Shown one piece after another: positions 41,405-50,992 of a stretch of 64,000 nucleotides of DNA (the stretch's first letter is position 1; every line of letters begins with the position of its first letter). Under the pieces are notes generated by a model that did no database searches, was not told where the DNA came from, and saw only the letters and a list, made by a program, of their open reading frames with translations. This DNA comes from G963662655 sp963665015 (GTDB lineage: Bacteria > Cloacimonadota > Cloacimonadia > Cloacimonadales > JAIOQZ01). The position numbers and the translations under genes are program-made. The stretch is from NCBI GenBank assembly GCA_963665015.2, contig CAXXSY010000004.1:1178001-1242000 (forward strand), read 5' to 3'.

Positions 41405-41435
41405 TTAAAAAAGCGCTCCCCGAAATCGGGGAGCG
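41405..41435 (-). terminator. Rho-independent terminator after the carboxypeptidase-regulatory-like gene
   Basis: Minus-strand stem CGCTCCCCGA / TCGGGGAGCG (41435-41414) is followed by C and a run of T (A-run 41407-41412 on the plus strand). It lies just after the stop of the minus-strand gene ending at 41458. Confidence 0.9.
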
Positions 41436-41457
41436 GTAAGTATAGCTGAAACGGCTA

Positions 41458-42759
41458 TCAGTCGGCAACTCCAACTGTGTAGAACTTGGCGACCGAGTCG
41501 TAGATCGCCAGCACGGAGTAGAATTCGAGATCGATAAAGATATTGCCGACATTGTATCCACCGGCCGGAGGCTGGATGGTGAGGGTCTTGTTGTTGTTGG
41601 ACCAGCTCATCACCGGGGCGGGGTAGTCGCTGATATCGAGCACATTATCGACGTAGCCGATCATCACTTGCTCGGAAAAATTGATCACGATGCTCTGGTT
41701 GGGTGTAATCCGGTAGTATCCGTCGTACAGCTCCATGTTGGTGTCTTCGATCATGATGCCCGGCTGGGTAGTAAATTCTGTGACCCAGTTGAAGGCGTTG
41801 CCGTTGACGGTTCGGCAATCGACATAGAGGTCGTAGATGTGGTCGAGCAGCAGCGGTTCGTCCGGGTCGATCTGCACGTGGGTGCTGGAAATCCAGTTGA
41901 TCAGGTTGATATCGACATAGCCGTTCGTCTGGTTGACGAGTGCGACCTCGAAAGTCTCAGGGTCGATGGCCTGGTCGAAGGTGAGTTCGATGGTGTTATC
42001 GATGGCGAAGTTGTCGAGGTTGCTTGCGATGACGTGCACGACCTCGTCAATTACATCGAGCAGGACGGGGTTCAGGTTCAGCACGCCCTGGACAACGGGA
42101 TAGACATCGAATTCCTGTGCGCGGAAGGTGTGGACGCCGTCCGTCCAGGAGTCGATCCGCAGGCTGAATTCGGAGACGGAAGGCAGGCTGGCGAAGCTGA
42201 ATGCGCCGGTGCTGTCCGTGTAGGTGCTGTAGAGACTGGGCGCGAGATCGAATATCCCGAGGTCCGCCGTGATGCGAATGCCGCTGAGGTCGTGGATTTC
42301 TTCGTTGTTGACGTATGCCATGATGGTGCCGTTAACAGTCGAATCCAGCGTATAGAGCCCTTTGTCGCGCGTGACCGAGTATTCGAAATCGTCTTCGGTT
42401 GGGAAATCGGAGATGCCGATGTCTTCCAGATTGGGAATGACGATGTTGGTCCTCGACACCGCGTAGCTGTTGTTGCCGGAGAAGGTGATTTCGTAGTTGC
42501 CGGACGGCAGATTGTAGATAGCGTAGTATCCGAGATCGTTCGTCTGGGTGGAATAGACGACACCCCGCACCGCGTAGGTGACGGTAACGCCGGCCAGGCG
42601 AGCGTTGTCGTTCGCATCCGACACGACGCCGCTGATGCTGCCGATGACACGGCCGTTGTTGTCGTTGCCCGGTTCGTTGTTGGTGGTGGTTGTCTCAGTG
42701 CAGGCGAAGAGCAGGCTCAGGACGACCAGTAACGAGAGCGCACGAAAGATTGACTTCAT
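41458..42759 (-). CDS. Lipoprotein with carboxypeptidase-regulatory-like and Big-like domains
   Basis: 433 residues. Lipobox in LSLLFAC, then a Thr/Asn-rich linker. Carboxypeptidase-regulatory-like domain at about 40-110 (GSISGVVSDANDNARLAGVTV, DLGYYAIYNLPSGNYEITF), a second at about 140-220 (STYTDSTGAFSFASLP), then two Ig-like Big_5 modules (IDNTIELTFDQAIDPETF and ITPNQSIVINFSEQV). Surface or periplasmic role unknown. It ends at a strong terminator. Confidence 0.8.
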   Translation of the reverse strand: MKSIFRALSLLVVLSLLFACTETTTTNNEPGNDNNGRVIGSISGVVSDANDNARLAGVTVTYAVRGVVYSTQTNDLGYYAIYNLPSGNYEITFSGNNSYAVSRTNIVIPNLEDIGISDFPTEDDFEYSVTRDKGLYTLDSTVNGTIMAYVNNEEIHDLSGIRITADLGIFDLAPSLYSTYTDSTGAFSFASLPSVSEFSLRIDSWTDGVHTFRAQEFDVYPVVQGVLNLNPVLLDVIDEVVHVIASNLDNFAIDNTIELTFDQAIDPETFEVALVNQTNGYVDINLINWISSTHVQIDPDEPLLLDHIYDLYVDCRTVNGNAFNWVTEFTTQPGIMIEDTNMELYDGYYRITPNQSIVINFSEQVMIGYVDNVLDISDYPAPVMSWSNNNKTLTIQPPAGGYNVGNIFIDLEFYSVLAIYDSVAKFYTVGVAD

Positions 42760-42855
42760 GGGACCTCCAGTGATTTTTTCCTAATAGTTTGCAGAGCGGG
42801 TCTTCTTGTCAAGCGGGTTCTTTCGGTCGAGGACTTATGCCGGTTACGAGGCAAG

Positions 42856-42952
42856 GAGATGCAGACCAGAGTTCTGCGTACCCAGGGGGGGAGATGCAGC
42901 CAGGGATGGCTGCGCTCCAGGGGGAGGAACGCGGACGTTCCCGTCCGCATTT
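42856..42952. repeat. Three REP-like hairpins of different stem type
   Basis: GCAGA/TCTGC (near 42859), GCAGCC/GGCTGC (near 42894, the compensated version of the GCAGGC/GCCTGC family) and GCGGACG/CGTCCGC (near 42930) lie in a row with the usual GATGC or GCATC flank. No gene is present between 42760 and 42972. Confidence 0.8.
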
Positions 42953-42972
42953 TTATCTCCTGTCTCCTTATC

Positions 42973-43860
42973 TCACCTCGCCATCGCTTGATGGTAGGTG
43001 CGTGGCTTCTGCACAGCTCTTCTTGTCGCGGCGAGGTTTTTCACGCGGTTTTCGAAGTCTTCGTCGGAGGGGAAAGCATTGGTGATATAACGTGTTTGCA
43101 GCAGGACATCGCGTGCGAACCGTCCATGGATGTAGCACAGCTTGCTGAAATTGGCGTAGGTCTCGGTGGGTCGCTGGTTGATCAGGTTGATTCCGTTGTC
43201 CATCTGCCCTAAAAATTCGTCGATGAGCGCGGTTTTCTTATCCAGCGCGTTCATGTTGGTCAGGATACTGAAGGTGGGGTAGTAGCCGAATTCGTCGCTG
43301 AACCAGCACGCGATGTTGTAATATACCGCATAGCCCGTAATGCCGGGCGTCGTCGCGGAAAACGCGTCAATCACGCCGTCCTTGAAGTCGCCTACCATCT
43401 TCTTTTCGGACGAGTAGAGCCGGATATCCCAGCCAAGATTGTTCTTCTCGTTCAGCATCGTGGTCAGTTCCGCCAACTGACTGGACGCGATAGCGCCGAC
43501 CGGTCGCCCCTTAAGTTCCTCGAGCGTTTCGATCGAGTGGGGCGAGACGATTCCACCACCGCCGCGCTGGAGCGGTTCGATGATGCCTGTCGCCCCGGAT
43601 TCGTCCAGCATCGACCATGCGGCGGGGAGCGCAGCCAGATCGACAGAGCCCTTGCGCAGCGCTTCGAAGAGCTTCTCTTCGCTGGAATAGGTTCGGAACT
43701 GTACCTTCTCGACGTCGAAGAACTCCGCTTCCACCGCGAAGTGCATTGGGAAGGAGGCGATCTGGTTCTTCACCTCACCGATATAAAGGATATCTGGCTT
43801 GTTCCAGCAGCCGCCGAGTAGCAGAATCGCGACGATTGATAGAAGTATTGTCGTGCGCAT
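42973..43860 (-). CDS. Solute-binding lipoprotein, NitT/TauT (NMT1-like) type
   Basis: 295 residues. MRTTILLSIVAILLLGGC is a lipobox signal. DILYIGEVKNQIASFPMHFA, KGSVDLAALPAAWSMLDE and LEELKGRPVGAIASSQLAEL match the periplasmic-binding fold of nitrate/sulfonate/thiamine-precursor type. No permease or ATPase is adjacent, so transport partners must lie elsewhere or it acts as a sensor. The start at 43860 lies just after the C25 peptidase stop (12 bases), so the two are probably co-transcribed. Confidence 0.75.
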   Translation of the reverse strand: MRTTILLSIVAILLLGGCWNKPDILYIGEVKNQIASFPMHFAVEAEFFDVEKVQFRTYSSEEKLFEALRKGSVDLAALPAAWSMLDESGATGIIEPLQRGGGGIVSPHSIETLEELKGRPVGAIASSQLAELTTMLNEKNNLGWDIRLYSSEKKMVGDFKDGVIDAFSATTPGITGYAVYYNIACWFSDEFGYYPTFSILTNMNALDKKTALIDEFLGQMDNGINLINQRPTETYANFSKLCYIHGRFARDVLLQTRYITNAFPSDEDFENRVKNLAATRRAVQKPRTYHQAMAR

Positions 43861-43871
43861 GGCTTTCCCCG

Positions 43872-46800
43872 CTACCGATACACGATCATCTTGCCGGTCT
43901 TCTCTTTCGATTTGCCGGTGGTCGGGTCTTTGACCTTGATCTTGTAGATGTATGTGTTGTTGGCGATCCTGTCGCCGTCGTCGTCCCGTACATCCCAACG
44001 TATCTGGTTGTAGCCTACCTTGCAGTTGGAGCGTTCGATGGTCTTGATCTTCTTTCCGGTGATGGTGTAAACGCTTATCTTCGCTTCATAGAGCGTGAAT
44101 GTTTCGGTCTCGTGCGAGATGACGAAGGTGAAATAAAAGTCCTCGTCGCCCTTGAAGGGATTGGGATAGGGAAGGATGTCGGAAAGGGCGATATCGCTGC
44201 CGGCATGCGAATCGGTCGAAACCTCGAAATCGATATGCTGCACGGAAGGCTCGTTGGCGTTGTCGAAGGCGATCAATTCCAGCGTGTGCAATCCTTTGGG
44301 GATGCCTTCCATCTGCCAGTTCAATTCGCCGCTGGTATAGGAATCGAGGTTGTAGGAGAATCCTTCGGTGGCATCGATGAACGAGGTCTCGTCGTCAACA
44401 CGCACCAGAATCTTGTGCCCTGGCTTGCCGAGGATGTTCACGCCGGTGCTGTCCGAGATATCGGCAATCAACAATGGATCGGATGTAACGGCGTCCTCTT
44501 CCACGAAATCCCTGGAATCGAGCCACATCTCGATCTTGGGTGAGTCGAAATTGTCGATGATATCCGCCTGCGTGCTGAGCTTGAGCGGATAGAGGTAGGA
44601 TATGCGTGAATCGTTACCGTTTTCGGTCATCGCGATCATGCGTCCCGCAGTTCCCCCCGTAATATCGTAAGGAACGATAAAGGATGCATCATAAGCGCCG
44701 TCTTCAACGGTTACCTGACCACGGAAAAGCGGGCTGGTCATCTCGGTCCAGGTGACGTCGGTGGTTTCGGTGGCGTAGTACAGGAATTCCGTTTCCGTGT
44801 CATAGACGCGTAGCGTGGTGACGCCCTCATTGATTTCGCTTAGGTCGTCGAAGTTGTAGTCGCCTTCGATTGTGACCGTCTGCAACGCTTTCAGGCTGTC
44901 CGGTTCGCCCTGAATGACGATATTTTCCTCGCGTGCCGGCGGTACGAGGCGCAGCACGGGGTCTCCCATGAGGATGTAGCGCTGGTTGTTGCCGCTGGTG
45001 CTGTTCGTGTTGCTGTTGGTCACCTTGGCATTCATGATGGATATACCCAGCGATCTGCGTGAATTGATCATGTTTTCCAGGAAATCTCCCATCAAGGCGG
45101 TATTGCTGTCTCCCGACGTTTCACAGCTAGCCGCGAGCGAGACCAGGGCGCCGCCGTTTTCGGCGAACAGCATTTCTTCGGCAAGCGAGTTGGTCTCATA
45201 GTTCTCGAATCGACCAACCGAGCAGGAGGCGGCGATGAACAGCGGCAGCTTGTCGCTGTTTTGCAGCAGCGGGATATCGCTGATGGTCAGGTATTTCTCG
45301 TCGCCCAGAACGTGCGGAGCGCCGTGGCCGGTATAGTAGAATACCAGAGCGCCTTCGTTCAGCTTGTCCACGACGAGATCGCGTACCTGAGGCTTGGCGC
45401 TGAAGGCGTCAAGCTCGTATTTGATCGCCATCACCTTGTCAACATAGACTGACGGGGAAATCTGTTCGGCGTTTTCCTGGGCGTTTTCGGTGTGGCTTAT
45501 CTGGTTGATACTGCCGGAGTTATACTGGTCGTCTGCCAGGATGAGAACCTTGTTTTTCCAGAAGCCCTCGGTGGGATTCTCGAGATATTGCCGGACGCGT
45601 CCGATCATCAGTTCGAGATCGGCCAATGTTTGTGCGGGGTAGCGTCCGATCGCCATTTCGGGGTAGTTTGCACTGGTGAAATAGACAAAGAAGTCGTCGC
45701 TGGTGGTCGAGAGGATCTGAAACGCGATGAACCTGTTCTTGGGGATGCTGGAATTGGCAAAATTCCGCCAGTCGTACACACCGGCACCGAGGAAAACCGC
45801 GTAGGTCGGTGCGGTGTCCGGCTCGTCGAGACAACTGTGCTCGAGGAACATCTTCACACCGCACGGGTCTGCCATACCGCCGGAGAACTGGTCGAAGACC
45901 TCTTGCAACGACGCGATCTGGGTGTCGTACCCGTAGAAATCCTGGTAGATGCTCTTGAGCTCTTCGGCTCCGGATCGGAACTCCTCCGGCGTGATGATGA
46001 TCACCTCACGGCTACCGTAGTTGGTGAGATCGACCGGATTGTAGAGCTCTACCACGTCGGGAGAATAGCAATCGCTGGTTGAGACGACGTACATGCGCGT
46101 GTCGGAGTTTCCGTTTCCCACAAACGCAAAGCCACCGGTCGTCTGGTAGATGGGGCGCAGTTTCACGTTGTCGAAATCATCGACCTCGAACGCCATCAGA
46201 TTGCTCGAATATCCGCCGGTGAACGCGTATTCGACGTTGTCTCCGATATCGGGCGTGTCGGTATCGATTCGATATTGCCCCTCGCGCTTGATCAGGTTTT
46301 TATTGTATTCGACCTCGTAATAATCGAGAAGCATATTGGTGGAATTGGTGCGTGTCAGGCGCAGGATGAGTGCGTTGGTGCCGCTTTGGGCGAACGTTCC
46401 GTCGCCGTAGAATGTCCGGTAGTACGGCCCGTTCCAACTGTTGGACAAAACGCTGTTGTTGTTTACGAAGACGTCGAGCTGATGATGGTTGCCGCTTATA
46501 CCTGCCACCGCGAGCTCGCGCAGCGTGATGCGAAACTTCTGTTCGTATTCCGTGGCGACGTCCGCGAGATTGAACGAGAAATCGTAGTCCGTGACTGACG
46601 ATCCCTGGTATCCGAGTTGCTTGGAATACCAGTCGAAACCGTCGTCCTCGCGCCGGATCTTCTCTTCTTCGTAGCGATATTTCAAGCGGGTGGTCGTTCT
46701 CGAACTCGATATGCCATCGAGCGCGGTCGTGCTGATCCTCTCCGGTTCACTATCGCCATCGCCGAATGTCAGCCAGTAAACGCCAGCCTGGGAATAGGGA

Positions 46801-47774
46801 TTGTAATAATGGTTGGTCTTGATCCTGAAATTGATGTCATAGTCGTCGCGGTCTCTTCCGTAGAAAAGGATGTAATCGCCCGGATCGAACGAGTGATCGG
46901 ACTCTCCCTGTACATAGATCGGGATTTCCGCAAACTCGAGCCCATCGAAATTGTAGTCGGGATACATGACATCGCCGCCGGTTCCGAACAGACGAAGCTG
47001 CGTCGGATCGATCAGCCCGGTGCTGACGAACTGGTTGACCGTTTCGGACGATATTTTGAAAATGCCGTCTCTCTTGACCTCGATCCGCATCCAGATGGGG
47101 TACGCAGCGAAGTCCGCATACTCGACCTGGTCACGATCGGATGTCCTCCAGCCTTCCGCCTGGGACGGATTGAGAACGACGGACTGGAGCAGCTCGGAAG
47201 GTTTATACCGAAGTGATGTCTTAGCCGTATTTCCCTCATAGGTGAACCGGACTCGCAGCGTTTCCCGCACCGATAGCGTCTTGCTCTTGTGGTCGTAGGA
47301 GAATGGATTGACGCGGACGGTCACCGTCTGTACGTCGCGAAACGATCCCTTGTTGACGATCTCGACCAAAGGTCGCCGATCCTGGTTGTAGGCGTCTCTG
47401 TCCATGCTGTAGCTCTGTGTACTGACCTGATCCGCGCCCTGCTGGAACATCTTGGGGATCGGAACAAGAGGCATCTCGAGATCTACGATCTGGGCCTTGC
47501 GCGCTTCTGTGGAAAACCGTACCGATCCGCCCGGTGGAACCGCGATCATACGCGTGAAAAAGGGTATATTCGGCTCGCCTGCCTCATCGGGATGGGTCAT
47601 CGATCCCACCTGAATCCGAGTGAAATCACCTTCCCGGCTGACGCTGTAAGAATCGAGCGTGAAATCGACGACGAGCTCTTTGTCGGTATCCGTTACAACG
47701 GTGACACCCGCGAACAGTCCGGTCGCAAATATCACGAAGATCAAGGTGAGTACTGCCTGTATGCTGCATTTCAT
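43872..47774 (-). CDS. Secreted C25 (gingipain/PorU-like) cysteine peptidase
   Basis: 1300 residues. Signal peptide (MKCSIQAVLTLIFVIFATGLFA), a long beta N-terminal region, then the C25 catalytic domain at about 590-960 with the dyad His817 (YYTGHGAP) and Cys851 (IAASCSVGRFEN). The 34-residue spacing fits gingipains. The order, with RYILMGDPVLRL closing the domain, resembles PorU, the sortase of type IX secretion. The C-terminus has a sorting-domain-like end (LPYPNPFKGDED, NNTYIYKIKVK). Start 47774 has GGAG nine bases upstream. It could process the YPNPFNP-tailed proteins of this window, or be a protease itself. Confidence 0.88.
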   Translation of the reverse strand: MKCSIQAVLTLIFVIFATGLFAGVTVVTDTDKELVVDFTLDSYSVSREGDFTRIQVGSMTHPDEAGEPNIPFFTRMIAVPPGGSVRFSTEARKAQIVDLEMPLVPIPKMFQQGADQVSTQSYSMDRDAYNQDRRPLVEIVNKGSFRDVQTVTVRVNPFSYDHKSKTLSVRETLRVRFTYEGNTAKTSLRYKPSELLQSVVLNPSQAEGWRTSDRDQVEYADFAAYPIWMRIEVKRDGIFKISSETVNQFVSTGLIDPTQLRLFGTGGDVMYPDYNFDGLEFAEIPIYVQGESDHSFDPGDYILFYGRDRDDYDINFRIKTNHYYNPYSQAGVYWLTFGDGDSEPERISTTALDGISSSRTTTRLKYRYEEEKIRREDDGFDWYSKQLGYQGSSVTDYDFSFNLADVATEYEQKFRITLRELAVAGISGNHHQLDVFVNNNSVLSNSWNGPYYRTFYGDGTFAQSGTNALILRLTRTNSTNMLLDYYEVEYNKNLIKREGQYRIDTDTPDIGDNVEYAFTGGYSSNLMAFEVDDFDNVKLRPIYQTTGGFAFVGNGNSDTRMYVVSTSDCYSPDVVELYNPVDLTNYGSREVIIITPEEFRSGAEELKSIYQDFYGYDTQIASLQEVFDQFSGGMADPCGVKMFLEHSCLDEPDTAPTYAVFLGAGVYDWRNFANSSIPKNRFIAFQILSTTSDDFFVYFTSANYPEMAIGRYPAQTLADLELMIGRVRQYLENPTEGFWKNKVLILADDQYNSGSINQISHTENAQENAEQISPSVYVDKVMAIKYELDAFSAKPQVRDLVVDKLNEGALVFYYTGHGAPHVLGDEKYLTISDIPLLQNSDKLPLFIAASCSVGRFENYETNSLAEEMLFAENGGALVSLAASCETSGDSNTALMGDFLENMINSRRSLGISIMNAKVTNSNTNSTSGNNQRYILMGDPVLRLVPPAREENIVIQGEPDSLKALQTVTIEGDYNFDDLSEINEGVTTLRVYDTETEFLYYATETTDVTWTEMTSPLFRGQVTVEDGAYDASFIVPYDITGGTAGRMIAMTENGNDSRISYLYPLKLSTQADIIDNFDSPKIEMWLDSRDFVEEDAVTSDPLLIADISDSTGVNILGKPGHKILVRVDDETSFIDATEGFSYNLDSYTSGELNWQMEGIPKGLHTLELIAFDNANEPSVQHIDFEVSTDSHAGSDIALSDILPYPNPFKGDEDFYFTFVISHETETFTLYEAKISVYTITGKKIKTIERSNCKVGYNQIRWDVRDDDGDRIANNTYIYKIKVKDPTTGKSKEKTGKMIVYR

Positions 47775-47850
47775 TCGTTCCATCTCCTGTATCATCCTGA
47801 TGACCTGTTTTCTGTTTAACGTCGTAGCAAAGTTATTGTTACGAGGTACA

Positions 47851-47880
47851 ACGATATTCAGATCATGCGATTCGTGTCAA
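47851..47880 (-). promoter_or_regulatory. Candidate promoter of the C25 peptidase gene
   Basis: Minus-strand TTGACA at 47880-47875 and, after 17-18 bases, ATATCG/TATCGT at 47857-47851. The remainder of 47775-48119 holds no gene; the plus-strand gene's ribosome site lies at its right end. Confidence 0.45.
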
Positions 47881-48119
47881 GCGGCAGATGCCAGAAGCGG
47901 CTTTTTCGTCGATTCTGACGCGTGAAACCAGTCCGAATGCATGGCTGCAAGCACAAGGGCTGTCATTCTCAACAGCCGGGTACGGAATGAATCGAAGGGA
48001 ACAACTCACGGAGTATGAAGAGCAATCCTTTACAGAGTATTATGTTGCGTCAGGTTTATTTTGTGAATTTGGGGAACAATTTTTGCAATATTAATTTTCC
48101 GGCATACGAAGGAGGTCCC

Positions 48120-50333
48120 ATGAAAAATTTGTTTTGCATGATTCTTCTGCTATCCACAGGATTCGTATTTGCGCAGGGCGTCGTGCCCGAAGGCTCCGGA
48201 ACGCGGGAAGACCCATATCAGGTGCGATCGGTTGACAACCTCGAATGGATCAGTAGCACAACCGCGGCATGGAACAACCACTTTGTCCAGATTTGCGATA
48301 TCGACGCAACCGAAACCCGGGCATGGAACGATGGCGCCGGCATGTTTCCCATCGGAAACAGCGACTTCGATTTCACCGGCTCCTACGACGGCGGTGGCTT
48401 CGAGATATCCAGCCTGACGATGAATCACCCGGAGGAGATCGATGTCGCGTTCTTCGGCTGGGTCTATGAAGCGACCATCACGAACATGGCGCTCACGGAT
48501 TGCTTGATCCTTGGCGCTGCGAACGTGTCGGGGCTCGTCTCCTATGCCGCGTACAGCGAGATAACCAATTGCATGGTTTCCGGCGAAATCATCGCGACGA
48601 ACAGTCACGCGTCTGGACTGATCTTCGAGACGCGGTGCAGCATAATCGAGGATTGCTATAGCGAAGCAACCATCACCGCGCCGGGCGGCAAGGTCGGAGG
48701 GCTGTTCTTTCTGGTGTACGATAACGATTATACGCGGAACTGCTATTACGATTACGAAACCGTGCTGATTAACGATGAGCATATCCTGCACTTCGGTGCG
48801 CTTCCGACCGATATGTATCGGGACTGGAAGGATAACGGGTTGACGCTCGATATCGACGACTATCTGACATCCAACGGCTCCGAATACCTGATCAACTCCT
48901 TCGACGACTTCAAGACGCTGCTCGCGTTCGGTACCCGCGAAAGCGCCTCGTTTTTGCTGACGGATGATCTCGATCTGTCCGATCAATCCAATTTCTGTAT
49001 CCCGCAGTTGACATGTGACTTCGATGGGGGTTGTCACTCGGTCGAAGGTCTCAATCTCGACACGATGAATTTCGATGTGAGTCTCGGGTTGTTCTGTATC
49101 GCAAGCGACTGCTCGATATCCAATCTCGACATCACCGGCGCGTATATCCACGGGTGTAATTATTGTGGTGTGCTTGCTGGACTGGGATACGATCTGAACG
49201 TCTCTGACTGCGAGGTTGAAGGAGATGTCATCTGCCTGAACAACGGCGGTGGGCTTTGCGGTCAGATCGAAGGCTCGACGTTTGAAGATTGCCGTTTTGC
49301 CGGCAATGTAACCAGCACGTATCAAACCGGCGGACTTTTTGGCGTGGTGCGCACATCGCACATCTACGATTGCGAGGCGTGTGCGACTGTAACTGGTGAC
49401 GGCAGTATCGCCGGTTTAGTCGGTATAATGATTTACAGCAGCAGCTTCACGCGCTGTATCTCGTATGGCGAAGTGCATTCGTACATTCATTTCGCCGGCG
49501 GAGCGTTCGGGCAGATGGGGGCGAACTGCTACTTCGATCAGTGCTTCTCGTATTCCAACGTCGAGGGCATCGATTACGTGGGCGGTTTCGGCGGCGACAC
49601 CTCCGCACCGAATATCACCAACTGCTATGCCCATGGCGATGTCGAAGGCGAGAGGTATGTCGCTGGATTTATCGGGCAGGTCTTGCAATACGGCTCCTTC
49701 CTCGGTGAGATCGAAAACTGCTACTCGACAGGCTTCGTGCATGGCGATGACGACGCGGGTGGCTTCATCGGATTCGTTCAGGCTTGCGAAATTCACAACT
49801 GCTTCTGGGATATCGATACTTCGGACATGGAAATAAGCGCCGCCGGAACCGGCAAGTCAACCGAGGACATGAAGCTGATCGCAACCTACACGGACCTCGA
49901 CACCAATGGACTTGATGAGGCGTGGGATTTCATCGGCAACCTGTACGATGACGAGGGCACCGAAGACATCTGGCAAATCAATTCGTGGTACTATGCGGGT
50001 TATCCGTACTTCACGTGGGACAATCCGATCGGTGTCGAAGATATGCAAGTCGTTCCGCCGGCCGCATCGACGATTCATAGCATCTACCCCAATCCCTTCA
50101 ACCCCGAGACGACGATCTCGTTCAGCGTCGCGCCCGGCCAGACCGCAAGGCTCGAAATCTTCAACATCCGGGGACAGCGGGTGAAGAGCTTCGATCGTTT
50201 CAAGGCTGGTCAGCACGATGTGGTTTGGAGAGGAACGGACGACACACAGCGGCACGTCGCGAGCGGTGTCTATTTCTGCCGGCTTCGGACGGGCGATAAT
50301 ACGGAAGTACGAAAGCTCATGCTGCTGAAATAG
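48120..50333 (+). CDS. Secreted GLUG-repeat protein with C-terminal sorting domain
   Basis: 737 residues. Signal MKNLFCMILLLSTGFVFAQG, then many GLUG-like beta repeats (NNGGGLCGQIEGSTFEDCRF, SIAGLVGIMIYSSSFTRC, YVGGFGGDTSAPNITNCYA) rich in paired Cys, likely a long beta-helix. The end, SIYPNPFNPETTISF to VRKLMLLK, is a type-A sorting domain. GAAGGAGGTCCC precedes ATG 48120; the frame upstream is open but lacks coding character. Probably an adhesin or surface-layer protein, divergent from the C25 peptidase. Confidence 0.9.
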   Translation: MKNLFCMILLLSTGFVFAQGVVPEGSGTREDPYQVRSVDNLEWISSTTAAWNNHFVQICDIDATETRAWNDGAGMFPIGNSDFDFTGSYDGGGFEISSLTMNHPEEIDVAFFGWVYEATITNMALTDCLILGAANVSGLVSYAAYSEITNCMVSGEIIATNSHASGLIFETRCSIIEDCYSEATITAPGGKVGGLFFLVYDNDYTRNCYYDYETVLINDEHILHFGALPTDMYRDWKDNGLTLDIDDYLTSNGSEYLINSFDDFKTLLAFGTRESASFLLTDDLDLSDQSNFCIPQLTCDFDGGCHSVEGLNLDTMNFDVSLGLFCIASDCSISNLDITGAYIHGCNYCGVLAGLGYDLNVSDCEVEGDVICLNNGGGLCGQIEGSTFEDCRFAGNVTSTYQTGGLFGVVRTSHIYDCEACATVTGDGSIAGLVGIMIYSSSFTRCISYGEVHSYIHFAGGAFGQMGANCYFDQCFSYSNVEGIDYVGGFGGDTSAPNITNCYAHGDVEGERYVAGFIGQVLQYGSFLGEIENCYSTGFVHGDDDAGGFIGFVQACEIHNCFWDIDTSDMEISAAGTGKSTEDMKLIATYTDLDTNGLDEAWDFIGNLYDDEGTEDIWQINSWYYAGYPYFTWDNPIGVEDMQVVPPAASTIHSIYPNPFNPETTISFSVAPGQTARLEIFNIRGQRVKSFDRFKAGQHDVVWRGTDDTQRHVASGVYFCRLRTGDNTEVRKLMLLK

Positions 50334-50584
50334 GGTCATTTCGGCGCGTGCGGCATTCCACTCTGGGTGTTATATATCGCTTTGTGATTGCGGTTAGTGT
50401 CGAATTAGCAGTGCTGGAAATGGGATTTCAGACTATTCATACCTGACTTTCGACAATTGCCGGGTTTTAAAATGGCAAACCAGACTTGACAGATATTGTG
50501 TAATTTTAGATATGGTTGCACAATGTAAAGTCGTGCATGGTTTCGGCTGTACAGGCTACGTAATATAAGCTCAGAGGATTTGCG

Positions 50585-50767
50585 ATGTCGAAGAATAAAG
50601 ATGATCAAAAACATGAGGAACGCATCGATTTCTACGAGATGCGGCACCGTATGCATAGTCTGCGCGACCGTGACTACCGGACGCATAACAAGTCCGGCTG
50701 CATGATCTCGCTCATCACGATCCCCGTTCTTCTGATCGCTGTTCTTTCGCTAATTTTCGGTTCCTGA
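50585..50767 (+). CDS. Small single-helix membrane protein, unknown
   Basis: 60 residues: a charged N-terminal half (KNKDDQKHEERIDFYEMRHR) and one C-terminal membrane helix (MISLITIPVLLIAVLSLIF). CAGAGGATTTGCG gives a modest ribosome site. No family recognised; the clear tail-anchor pattern and spacing make it more likely real than chance. Confidence 0.5.
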   Translation: MSKNKDDQKHEERIDFYEMRHRMHSLRDRDYRTHNKSGCMISLITIPVLLIAVLSLIFGS

Positions 50768-50935
50768 TATCCTCCCCACTTCCATAGTCTTCTCCGATTG
50801 ATACAGTAGGGTTATTCTTTACCTGTATCCCGTTTACCCGAATCACGGTGTCTCAGGTTCGCCATTGAGTCTTTGAGACCTTCATTACAGCGTGTGTAAA
50901 AAATAAACCTATTCCGGACTGCGCGAGGAAATGTC

Positions 50936-50963
50936 TTGACACCGAGAATTCAACGTCTAAAAT
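50936..50963 (+). promoter_or_regulatory. Promoter of the GGDEF gene
   Basis: TTGACA (50936-50941), 16 bases, TAAAAT (50958-50963). Transcription would begin near 50970, which is after the first in-frame ATG (50966) and so supports the start at 50993. Confidence 0.65.
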
Positions 50964-50992
50964 AAATGCACCATGAGAAGAGCAGGGAGACA

